In this document: positions 43,701 through 53,399 of the stretch, piece after piece | Numbering within the stretch: position 1 is the first letter of the stretch | How the letters are laid out: each line of letters begins with the position of its first letter | NCBI GenBank assembly: GCA_949130485.1 | Contig: OX422184.1 | Location: 6,056,655 to 6,120,654 of the forward strand | Length of the DNA stretch: 64,000 nucleotides | Direction of reading: 5' to 3' | From: Agelas oroides | Taxonomy: Eukaryota > Porifera > Demospongiae > Agelasida > Agelasidae | Translations under genes and position numbers: made by a program | The notes under the pieces: generated by a model | What the model saw: only the letters and a program-made list of their open reading frames with translations | Database searches by the model: none | Told to the model about the DNA's origin: nothing

Positions 43701-44742
43701 CTGCAATTCCGACACAGAAATATGACATTGATTAATACAGCTGTGCCCACACCAACACTGACATTCTGCTCCCTGCCAAGAAGATTCACACCAATATTGT
43801 GTATCCCACTGGGCCATGGCCACACTCATATCATCCTGACTTACTTGCTTACACATCCTGACCTCCTTGGTCAAAAACCAGTGCATACGACATCATTGCA
43901 AGCCCAATTTGCTTGCACTGTAAATTCTCACCAACAACTGTGAGTACCCTCGACTCACCCTGCCACTTTGAAACACCCACTGACCTACTTGGTCAAACGT
44001 TGATACTGGTGTATACACATGACATTGCAAGCCCAACTTACTTGCACCATGATTCTCACCAACAACTGTGAGTACCCTTGACTCACCCTGCCACTTTGAA
44101 ACACCCACTGACCTACTTGGTCAGACGTTGACATTGGTGTATACACATGACATTGCAAGCCCAACTTACTTGCACCATGATTCTCACCAACAACTGTGAG
44201 TACCCTCGGCTCACCCTGCCACTTTGAAACACACACTGACCTACTTGGTCAGACGTTGACACTGGTGTATACACATGACATTGCCAGCCTAACTTACTTG
44301 CACCATGATTCTCACCAACAACTGTGAGTACCCTCACTCACCCTGCCACTTTGAAACATACTCTGACTTTCATCATCAGTCCCCGGCATACATGACGTCG
44401 ACCTCCCTTACAAGCCCCACCTGCTTGCTCCATGATGTTGCACTAACCAACAGAATTGTTGTATGTGACCATCAACCACTGAGCAACCTGCATGCATACC
44501 TGTGTCTGGTGACTAGTGACACCACCAGCCACCATCCCCATCCTCACAAGTGCATGCACAGAGCCTGCCTGCATGGTAAAATACTTACCCGCTGCCTTTC
44601 GTGAGCTCGTAGCAGCTACAAAATATATAGCCGTACCTAGCTAGCCCTGCCCGTTCCACTTAAAACCAACTCACCAACCAAGAACATACAGAATAAATAC
44701 ATTAATTGCCTGTCCAACAAAGCGTGGCACATTAATACGTAC
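43701..44742 (-). other. Predicted gag intron with tandem repeats
   Basis: A donor GTACGTATT at 44742 and acceptor GGAATTGCAG ending at 43701 bound 1042 bp. Splicing joins VTVADG to TISMGAVPPAG in frame. More than half of the intron is a 128-bp tandem array. Introns in retrotransposon gag genes are unusual, since reverse transcription of spliced RNA would remove them. Confidence 0.55.
43859..44400. repeat. 128-bp tandem repeat, ~4 copies
   Basis: CTCACCAACAACTGTGAGTA recurs at 43927, 44055, 44183 and 44311, an exact 128-bp period. Each unit also has CCTGCCACTTTGAAACA and a GACCTACTTGGTCA palindrome. The overlapping minus-strand open frames come from the repeat period and are not genes. Confidence 0.95.
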
Positions 44743-44930
44743 CATCTGCAACCGTGACGGCGCTGGTGGAAGCGGCGACTGCACTAGTGGTCGCGGCGCC
44801 ATCGCCACCATTGGGCTCCAGCCATCGACGTCCCCAGCACCGTAGCGACAACCGACGTGCCCGGCACCAAGGTAGAAGGAATTGCAGTCGCCTCGCTATT
44901 GGTGACACTTGGTTCACTAGTAGAAGCCAT
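44743..44930 (-). pseudogene. Gag, exon 1
   Basis: ATG at 44930 opens MASTSEPSVTNSEATAIPS, a Ser/Thr-rich start. After a frame change (around 44825) the second frame gives ATTSAVAASTSAVTVADG up to the donor at 44743. The frame shift makes this copy's Gag defective. The start is the first ATG inside A1-proximal sequence. Confidence 0.5.
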
Positions 44931-44952
44931 CACTTGCACACGAAGAAGGAGA

Positions 44953-45161
44953 AGAGCACTTTCCGAGCTGAACTGCACAAGGTTTGCAACGTAACTGCGT
45001 CTCCCAGCTGCGAAGTTCGTATCTAAGCGCCCTTACCGTAACAACCACCAATCACCACTCTTTTCGGCACGCCGCGCACCGAGCCAACATGCGCGCGCCC
45101 CGTCTAACATCCCGGCATGCCTCCCTTCCTGTTAACTCGGTTTAACTGCGTTAAACCACAT
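44953..45161 (-). repeat. Split direct repeat A1 (element 5' end)
   Basis: About 209 bp near-identical to A2. It contains a GC-rich tract with GCGCGCCCC and ends TTAAACCACAT, which marks the outer edge of the element. Confidence 0.9.
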
Positions 45162-45277
45162 ACAAAATGGTTATTGGAGTGAGCCTGAACAAGTTGCACA
45201 CTAGCTAGTTGAACAGCCTGTAGGTGACCTACCAGTCGGCAGCCTAAAGTGAAGTCATGCATCTTTGGAATTACAGT

Positions 45278-45860
45278 CTATTTGAATGCTTCATTCATGT
45301 TTGTTCCAGCACTAGGACTAATATCTGATGGACATCCTTTTCTGATGTGTACCTTTAGGAATGAAATCTCAATCAAGGCAGCATCATTGAGTACTTTCAA
45401 ACCATGTAACTCACATTTGTACCAGTTTGTAATGAAGTCTTCAAGCTTTTCCATAATGATTGCAGGGCAAGGGGTACTCTGCTTTCTTTGTTTGGTGATG
45501 TCTGTTGGAGAACGATGAAGCATTTTTAAATCATTCGTGAATTCCGAAGAGAAAGGAATTTTTCATCTAATACACTGCACAGCATGAAAAATATCAAGTC
45601 TGACAGTGGCATCTTCTCCAAAAACCTCTTGCAGTTTATTCCTCTGAGAGCAACAAGTATCAACAAAAACATTCAAGGGTGGCAAGCAAGACAGTGTCAT
45701 GCGTTCTTGTAAGCTGTGTAACTGTGGCTTCACAAACTTCATCCAATGAGGTACTACTTGTAAACTGCCATGTAACAACCTGTCCATGCTCATTCATTGC
45801 AATAAATACTGAATTATACAGTGTATCCCATTTGCCATCAGATCGCACAAATCCAATGTT
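45278..45860 (-). pseudogene. DDE-type transposase relic
   Basis: Three minus frames hold, in order, VRSDGKWDTLYNSVF, NVFVDTCCSQRNKLQEVFG with VRLDIFHAVQ, and HIRKGCPSDISPSAGT ending in NE. I recall DTCC..R..L..VFG, LD.FH...R and HI.KGC.S.IP...GT.RNE as consecutive blocks of a transposase-like family in cnidarians and sponges. The acidic residues suit a DDE fold, but which are catalytic is not provable here. There are frame breaks near 45665 and 45540. It points away from the OTU ORF at 46297. Confidence 0.6.
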
Positions 45861-46296
45861 TGAAGCAACTAGGTGTGATCCAGGCTAATAAATTCTTTAA
45901 TAGGCAGCAAGGACATGTGAAGGTTGTAAGCATCTCTGTTTTCAAAGAAATCAGCCAGAAAGCACTGGTTCAATGAACAGTCTCCTACTATTCAATTATG
46001 GAGATGCCAACATGGTATCACAAACTCTTCACCAACATTTGGCATACAGAAAAGGATTTGAATACTCATGAAATTTCATGGATTGCCATACCACTTACAC
46101 ATATTTCATCCTTCAACCCTAAATGTCTTGAGCAGGCATGCCTGAGTTATTGTATCAGTGAGGGTGTTTCTGATATGATTTCAGTGGACGACATCTTAAA
46201 ATTGTAGAAAATGCTATTAATCTTACAAAAGTTGCAGTAGCCATGCAAACGCATTCATCACATTAACCATCATTCGACTAGAAGTTTCTCCCACTA

Positions 46297-46815
46297 ATGT
46301 CATCTGTGGCCTCCCTATTTTTTCACCACAATCCACAATCTGAGGCTGGAGAACATGCAAAAAGTGAAAGACGACTTGAAAATTTACTTAAGGCATGGAG
46401 AATGAAACGACACTACATTGAGGGTGATGGAAACTGTAGCTTTTCTGCAGTGGCTTTTTCCTTGCTAACCCATTCACCATTAATTTCTCAGCACAGTCCA
46501 CAATTCTTTTCAAACCTTGGAATTGACCCAAGCAATGATCTGAAATCTGTTAGCATGAAGCTGAGGAACCTAACTGTAGCTGAGTGTAAGTGTAATCAGC
46601 AAGATTACGAAAGGTTCCTACCAGATGTTAACATTCAGCAAGAAGCAATGAAGTTTATGCAAAGTAGTTACTTTTTTGGCGAACTTGCAGACACCATTGT
46701 CTTGGCTCTGTCTAATTTACTTGGACTGCCTTTCATTGTTTTTACTTCCTCAATCTACCAACCAGTTATCACCAGACATTTTAAATGTCCCCATACCTGT
46801 GTACCTGGCATTTAA
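46297..46815 (+). pseudogene. OTU cysteine-protease-like domain, N-terminal part
   Basis: 172 codons. GDGNCSFSAVAFSLL holds the DGNC motif with the nucleophile Cys of OTU deubiquitinase-like proteases. FFGELADTIVLALSNLLGLP is the following helix that normally carries the WG..E/L.ALA signature. The frame breaks near 46785, and the catalytic His part continues in the next entry. OTU domains are sometimes fused to transposases in invertebrates, and a transposase relic lies 0.4 kb away. Confidence 0.7.
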
Positions 46816-47275
46816 TCAACCTGGTGCAGGACACTACAATGGTGTGGTATTGTGTGATGATGACCGAATACAACCACTGGTGTTGCCATTAACCTCAAAT
46901 GGTGCTGATGCTGGGAAGGGTCCATGTTCATCTGGAAAGAATGATAAAACAGACACATCACACTGTCATCCTGTTCCATCAAAGTATACGACAATTACAC
47001 GTTGTACTTGTGGCAAGGAAAGCACAAACTTGTGCAGATGCAAGACTTGCAACAACCCTTTTGGGAAAACATTACCCACAACAGACTCCATGCAAACCTC
47101 AAGGAAACGACCAAGACAACCATGGCAGCCAAAAATGCCTAAAAGTGTGAAGTTTGCTCTAAATGCTAGAGGGCATGTCTCAAGTGGGCCTCGATCAATT
47201 TTGGAATTCTTCGTTTTAGAGTCTATCACAAAGTATTGCATAAGGGAAAAGGGATTGAAACAAGATAAATGGTAG
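46785..47275 (+). pseudogene. OTU domain C-terminal part plus cysteine-rich tail
   Basis: In the +1-shifted frame, FNQPGAGHYNGVV supplies the catalytic His (GHYN) of the OTU fold. After a Ser/Thr-rich linker follows RCTCGKESTNLCRCKTCNNPFG, a CXC-type cysteine cluster like those of MSL2/tesmin-type DNA-binding modules and some transposon proteins, then a basic stretch (SRKRPRQPW). It stops at 47273-47275. One frame change separates it from the Cys half. If that change were an assembly error, the protease would be complete. Confidence 0.65.
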
Positions 47276-47279
47276 TAAT

Positions 47280-49130
47280 GCGAGAGAAGCCGTACGAGTG
47301 CTTGCATAGGCTTACTATCTTAGCCTTTCTCTCATGGTCCACCTGGGGTATGAGTTTTCTTTGATGCTTTGCAGATATATAGTGCACTGTACCACGTCAG
47401 GTTGATCAAAGCTGTAACAATTCTATGATGCTGTGGAGCCAAATGCTTGTCTGCCTAGCAATCTTACCATCCATTACTGTTCTTGTTTATGTGGAGACTC
47501 AATCTAGGCTCTTGGTTGGAACAGATTCATTTGCCAACTAAGATAGTGGCTTTTCTCTTCAAGCTTCAAAGATTTGTTATGTTAGTGCATGTGGTTCCAA
47601 AGGCTTTTTGAAACTCTCCCCTCACAACCTGTCACAAAGCATGGCCTTAGAAGCCATTTGGGCTGTGGTGGTTGTTTCCTGTATGAATGTACAGTGCTCT
47701 AAAGCATAAGAACAAAACATCTAAACTACTTCAAATTATATGGTAAAGCCCTCCCATCATCTTGTTTACACATGCAAACAGTGGGAAAATTTGTCATTTG
47801 TATGTATACGGCTTAATAGCTCGGTGCATTTTAGCTTCTCCATATACCTGCCATACTTATGAAGGGCTAATGTAATATCACATAAAATTTGGGCTATCAT
47901 AATTTGTGATGTCACAGATGTGCACTGTGCAATGTCAGTAACCTGCGCAATACCAAGAGAACTTGTAAGACTTTGTACTCTGCCCCTACAGCTAGTGAAT
48001 GCAGTTCGATACAGGCAGCAGCCCTATTGTCCATGTGGACATGCGCTGTGGTTAACGGCATCACAAATGGAACACGCACCCATGACACGTCACTAAAAAT
48101 GGCTGAAAGTTACTGTTACCGCACAAAAGTGTTTTCACACATTCCAGGAAGCTTCTTATTCCAAGAGAAGTACTGGAAGCTTATCTTCTCATTGAATCCT
48201 GTTAGCACTTTAATACGTATACATACATACATACATGCATACATACATACATACATACATACATACATACATAAATAAACAATCAATAAACAAATGATTA
48301 ACAATGTCAATGTGTATTCCTCAGGGATCCCAGGAGCTAATAACATTATGCACCAGAGTGTACTATTGCTGAGCTATTAATTTACTGGTACTGTCTCCAA
48401 TACTTGATGCTGTGGGTAAGTGGGGTGAGTGTGAGCAAGCCCCAAACTAGTGAGTCGAATTCATATATATAGCACCAGAGAAGTTGCACTCAAATTGCAC
48501 AGTCCACGTGCGGCCCACGGCTATCATGGTAGCTTGAAAAACACGAAACAATGTACACCAGACATAAATATAAGATCCAAGGCCTTCCACATTTTTCTGA
48601 TTTCAGGGTATTATTCCGAGCGAAGCGAGGCTATACTCGCGTTCAATTGAGATTTTTCGTCGTCGTCGTCAATGGTAAACCGGAAGTTGACCTAAAAACG
48701 ATATCTCCACAATGGTCTAACAGATCACTATCAGACTTGCAGGCATGAAAGCCCTAGTTGTTTTTAAACAACAGTGAACAAACTGTGTCGGTAGCCCAAG
48801 GGAAACATGCTACAGTGAGATATTCGTAAAACACGGATTTCTCCAGAACAGTAGGCACAACAGCTATCAAACTTACTGGTATGACAGTTCCACCTGTGAG
48901 CAACCAACGGCAGACAAATTGCAACTGTACCGTAAGACTAACACGCTCTTTGCTCCTATCAACTTACAAGCTTACAACAGTAGCCATTTTTACATTGTAA
49001 GACTGGTCTGGTTCCCAGGATACATGGATTGGGAACGTATTTGGGAAATGAGGGCAAACACGGACATCCGCGGAGCGAGGTCGTTTGCACAATGTGTATC
49101 CCTAGTTAAATTGAAAATAGATGAGGGAGA
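47280..49130. other. No recognised gene; repeats
   Basis: Contains a (CATA)n microsatellite at about 48221-48273 and a GAGCGAAGCGAGGCTATACTC tract at 48618 with a GTCGTCGTC run. A short stretch near 47840-47930 resembles 58375-58455 (CATATACCTRCCATAC and GATGTCACA). No coding family was identified. Confidence 0.4.
48221..48273. repeat. (CATA)n microsatellite
   Basis: ACATACATACATACATGCAT-type tetranucleotide run. Open frames through it on both strands are artefacts of the repeat. Confidence 0.95.
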
Positions 49131-49133
49131 TTC

Positions 49134-49714
49134 AGTCACCAACTTCTTAGCATTCTAATTTCCTGTAGCTAGGAAATAATATTTAAGTTGCATACTTTTA
49201 TTCATTTATGTAGATGCATGGAAGAGACAAACACTAAGAGATGTTAACTTTATGTTGGAAAATTTATCTTTTGTCACTCAACAGATAGCCCATCTCCTGT
49301 GAAGTTCTATCACGAATGTTCAGACTGATAGAGTGCAAGCATTCTATCACCTAAATAATATTTATTTACTCTCTGGACATGTGAACAAAAGAAACAATTT
49401 CATTTCATAAACATTAGTGATTTGATGTATCTTACTCATTTTACATCACAGTTTGTAGGTAATTTAAAGTACGAAATAACCTTGTTGAGGGCATTGGCCA
49501 GTAAGAAGGCACAGCTAAGCACAAAAGGTTCAATTACAAGTAAGTTCAATTAGGCAATCTACAAATGATCTGAGCTTCGCAATAAAATCTCAGTAGTTGG
49601 AAGGAGTAGAATAGTTTGTCACAGTGCAAATTACATTCCATGTATATAGGTCTTACTAAAAAAGCCTTAAAAAGAATCAACAACTAGAAATGGAAGTAGT
49701 AGTCTACCTCCGAA
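49134..49714. repeat. Dispersed repeat R2, copy 1
   Basis: Starts AGTCACCAACTTCTTAGC and aligns to 63258-64000 with about 90% identity. It may extend further, but the partner runs off the window. Copy 2 has about 160 extra bases (63510-63690). No ORF. Confidence 0.85.
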
Positions 49715-50050
49715 GTAACTGAAAGTGTGGCAATTGGCTGCACCAAGACCAAAATGTAACTACTACTAAATTAACTTTAAAAATGTAGCTATTAGGTCAT
49801 TAATGTTAGTGCCCTTACTAATTTTGGGCATTTTTAAAATTTTAAAAATGCACCATGAGATAAACAAGTATAACTACTAGTAAGATGATATCATCATCGT
49901 GGGGCGAGCCTGAGCGAGCAATACATTGCTGATTTCATGGCACACAAACCATGCATAACAGCAGGGTTTGTCACGTCTGCTGTTCCATGAGCGCACGTGG
50001 TAAGCAAAACTTCATGTAGCCAAGCACTTAGTTGTCACCAGATATAGATA

Positions 50051-50717
50051 GGGCTCCCAACGAAAAAATCGAAGGTGCTCCGATTTCAAATTTGTTGTAC
50101 TAGAACTAAGTATCTATCTGAGATATATAAAAACCGGAGTACAAAAGTTGGTGCTGCATGCAAAGCTATTTTCAGTCAATTCGTCTCGGATTTGAAAGGG
50201 TTAAGTGTCAAAAATTGGACGCAATTCGGTTCAAGTGACTTTTGAAACTTCGCTACGAAACTAATAGTACTGATGGATTTCACTTGATGTATCTTGTGCA
50301 AAAATGCCTGGACCACTCAAGTTTATAGCTGTCAAGAGACTATATTAGCTGTTACTTAATGTTGCAATACATTTCTCCCATAGAAGAATAATTGATGGTT
50401 TGAAGTGACTTTTGACAAGTAAATTTAGCAAGCACCAGTGCAATTGATTATTTACCATTGGTAGAGTATTAAAATAGCTGGACCACTCGCGTGGATATCT
50501 GTTAAAGGTATGTTCATATATAATCCCCCATATAAAATCAAAATCCTATAATGGCCATATTTTGGCACATAACCTTCTGTTTGCTTTATTTATTTTCGGA
50601 AGAACGAAAGTCATAGAAATTATTGTAACTGTAGTTTACAAACAAGGTCACTTGGTTCTTGGATTTCAGCATACTTGAGTCAAGTTTGTTCGTTCTTGGA
50701 TTTTTTGTTGGGACCCC
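50051..50717. mobile_element. TA-flanked MITE with GGG.TCCCAAC ends
   Basis: Left GGGCTCCCAACGAAAAAATC and inverted right GGGGTCCCAACAAAAAATCC form ~20-bp inverted repeats around 667 bp. TA lies on both sides (50049-50050, 50718-50719). The interior is AT-rich and non-coding, with a GGGTTAAGTG tract. Confidence 0.65.
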
Positions 50718-50764
50718 TAATATAGATGATCATACATGTTGCCAAGTTGCAGTCATTTCTCAGG

Positions 50765-51190
50765 TCAAGGAAGCTACTACGGCTACACACAAACTTGGAC
50801 TAAACTTCACACTGAAGTCATGAACTGAATCTCTGGAGCTTTATGAGTGTTGATTATGCATGGCCCTTCCTCAAGCGACCTAAACTCTACTGGGCGTAAT
50901 TTGTACCGTCTGTGAGTAGCCTGCCCTTGTCTGTCACGGTCCGCAGTTGCCATGCGTGCGTTAACTTGAGTCGTCTTCGCTCTGAGTTTCTTTCACGTCG
51001 ACGCTGCGTTCTGGCGGTAGTCCTTCACCGAGTATCCGACGTTCATTCAGTCTTCGTGAAATATTTAAATGCGCTCATTTAAAATTTACGGTATATGGCC
51101 GCAAGCAAGCACGTACGTACGTACGTACGTAAACACACTTCCGCAATGCAGTCCCGCTAGTGTGGGGCTCGCTCAGGCTCGCCCCAATAA
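50765..51190. repeat. Dispersed repeat R1, copy 2
   Basis: The counterpart of 6380-6790. The internal microsatellite here is (ACGT)n at 51108-51132, and the end is GTGTGGGGCTCGCTCAGGC. Confidence 0.65.
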
Positions 51191-51906
51191 CATACGATAC
51201 TCCCTTCGCTTCACTGTCTTCGGTGTTCAAAACATTTCAGTGGGTGAATTTTGGTTGTAGCAAAGCGGTAAGTACTAAAGGAAGCAAGACAGCGATTGTT
51301 GAGTGATTCTTTGCCACTGAAGTGCTTACTAGTTGTGTATGCAGCTACATATACAGTGACTGATAACACCTTCCTTTTTGGGAACTAACATTTGGGTACT
51401 ATACTCTTATCTGTTATAATAGACACTATATTACTCTGATACTGTAACTACAGTATGTACAAAATAGGTGATACAGTCCAAAGGTCATCTGAAGAAGAAT
51501 GAAGATCACTGGGAATTTCCTGGGAAACATGTTTAGCCACACATGCTGGACTCTCCAGTCCTGCTACTGCTCACATGGCAGTATAGGCTGCTATAACAAG
51601 TAGCCCCTGCAACTGTGACTGCTCTCCAGCAAAGTGCACAAGAATGTACTCTGGTCAGCTTGAGCTTGTTTTACAATGCTAGCACACTGTTAAGTAATTT
51701 TGAGAGCTGAAGCAATCCAGCTAGGAGACCATGACTGTTTTACAGAAGCCTTGATTTTTACATATTTATAAGAGATATTGTTAGTAGACTAATATCTGAT
51801 TGAAAAAGTGGTTACAACAAATTTCACTACAATAGCACACTGCATTTCATACAACCATTTCATGTCCACTTGCACATATAGCTAGTGTTTGGCTATCAGT
51901 TGTTTA

Positions 51907-52057
51907 TGTAAACTGGTTGGCTGGCCAGAACTTATTATCAGAGAGTCATCACGTGAGACACAGCAATTGACATAATATTACATAACATGTCTGACTTAAT
52001 AATAGTTTAGAGTTCAGCAATTAACAGAGTTCAGAAGGTAACAATAGCCATGTTACA
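51907..52057 (-). repeat. 3' LTR
   Basis: 151 bp, TGTAAACTGGTTGGCTGGCC to GCCATGTTACA, about 90% identical to the other LTR with small indels. Confidence 0.85.
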
Positions 52058-52069
52058 TCACCGGTGCCT

Positions 52070-52390
52070 CTAGAGAGTTCGTCTCGAACGATATCTCAGG
52101 GGATACTTGCATGTGTGTTCTCTGTTCTTGGAGTGAACTTCGTCAACTGCTCGCCCAGAACGCAATTCCTCACAGTGAGTTACTGTAGAGCTGTCACATG
52201 GTTCGGTATCTTGTGCACCAGAGCTGTCACTGGTGGGGTTCACTACAGCCATGTGGGCTCGTGAGGACACATTGTCATGTAGATGCTGACTCATCATGGA
52301 TGTAACCCACTTAGTGGGGCGGCCAGGGCCATGACGTCTACCCCCGTACCAGTAGAATCCGGCAGGAAAGTTCGGAGGGCAGGTTTTCAC
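52070..52390 (-). pseudogene. Pol C-terminal remnant
   Basis: A Pro/Gly/Arg-rich frame with RRHGPGRPTKWV ends KYPLRYRSRRTL and a stop just inside the LTR. A RPTKW-type linker and YPLRSRR end are typical of gypsy integrase tails in invertebrates (family recall). The integrase core is absent. Confidence 0.55.
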
Positions 52391-52422
52391 TCTCGACTGG
52401 TGGACTCTTATCCTCCCATCCT

Positions 52423-53393
52423 GTACTCAGGGGACTTAAGGCCTGGGTCCGTTTTTCACGCGCGCGCACCGAGATTGCGTGCGCACGCCGCATGTGGTTT
52501 TGTTTTAGCAGTTGTTCTGCTTCGTTGCTTCGTTGCTCCTTTGCAGCGACTGGTGAAGCGATAATGAGAGCGAAATTGTCGAAACCTATGTTGGGTGACT
52601 GTTGTATAAACAGAAGGCGGACCAATACCGAACGAATGACAAATGATGCTGCTGACTTCTGGAAACCGCCTAAGTCTTTCCGTAGTGATTTGCTGACACC
52701 GAGAGATGGTTTATTCAGTGCTCCTAGAATGATAAGCAGACCAGCTGGGTACCCACGCTGCATTTATCAGCCAGTTTGAAGCCCAAGCTGCATAAGGCAC
52801 GTGATCTAATGGCCGCATGCGCGTGACAATGGCGTGACTGAACCAGTAAATGGCCGCACGAAAGAGGACTTCAGAGAGATGTGTAGAGGCGGAGCACAAA
52901 ACGCCACCGTATGCAAGGTCCATTCTTGTAGCATTGTAGAGGTTGGAGAGATGCACTATTCTGTCGGGTGGCTTTTGAAAATAATGTCTACAAGCCGAAT
53001 TATAGCGCTTGAAGTTGATTAACCATGGCTTCCACACCTGCAGAACTTGCCGGTTTGTATGGTTAGGAAGGTCGTATTGAGAAGCCATCCGATGGAATGT
53101 CAGCATACATCACGTACACCAGTTGCATACTGTTCAGGTAGCTTAAGACCATCGCTAAGACCTCCGCCTAGAACTACCAAGGGTGCTTAGGGACGCTTGG
53201 AAGAACACGCCCCCTCCTATGCAGAAGCAGGGTGTGTGGTCTGGGTGTGGTCAAGGAACAAGTAGATGGGTGGGGCTGATATACAAAGTAAACTCTCTGG
53301 TTTTACTTGTATCTTTATGTCCAACAACAGCCAAGAATCTGGCCAAAAAACATGATTAAAGTACTGGAGCCAGGCCTTAAGTCCCCTGAGTAC
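52423..53393. mobile_element. Nested element with ~22-bp terminal inverted repeats
   Basis: CTCAGGGGACTTAAGGCCTGG (left, from 52427) reappears inverted at 53369-53390. GTAC at each outer edge is palindromic, so it could be a 4-bp target duplication or part of the inverted repeat. Inside are open frames on both strands (for example 52711-53106 minus, 131 codons) with no family I recognise. Position inside the LTR element shows it arrived later. Confidence 0.65.
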
Positions 53394-53399
53394 TGCCAC

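Larger units (their letters stand above)
38854..45161 (-). mobile_element. Tyrosine-recombinase retrotransposon (Ngaro/PAT type)
   Basis: In minus orientation the order is A1 (45161-44953), gag exon 1, intron, gag exon 2, RT, RNase H, YR, B1 (39604-39386), A2 (39385-39179), a 106-bp spacer, B2 (39072-38854). A1..B1A2B2 split direct repeats and a YR instead of a DDE integrase define the Ngaro/PAT branch of DIRS-order elements. No methyltransferase (usual in DIRS1 and PAT) or SGNH hydrolase (seen in some Ngaro) was found, so Ngaro-like is preferred. A stop between RT and RNase H and several lesions in YR and gag make this copy non-autonomous. DIRS-order elements integrate without target duplications, and none is seen. 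Confidence 0.9.

Noticed and set aside
43893-44337. Overlapping minus-strand ORFs of 71-83 codons
   Set aside because: They repeat the same peptide because of the 128-bp tandem array inside the predicted gag intron.
43859-44400. CRISPR-like array
   Set aside because: Units are 128 bp, repeated end to end without unique spacers, and the genome is eukaryotic.
48116-48346. ORF with Tyr/Cys/Met repeats, and its plus-strand partner
   Set aside because: Translation of the (CATA)n microsatellite.
52711-53106. 131-codon minus-strand frame inside the nested element
   Set aside because: No transposase motif or known family; kept only as part of the element.
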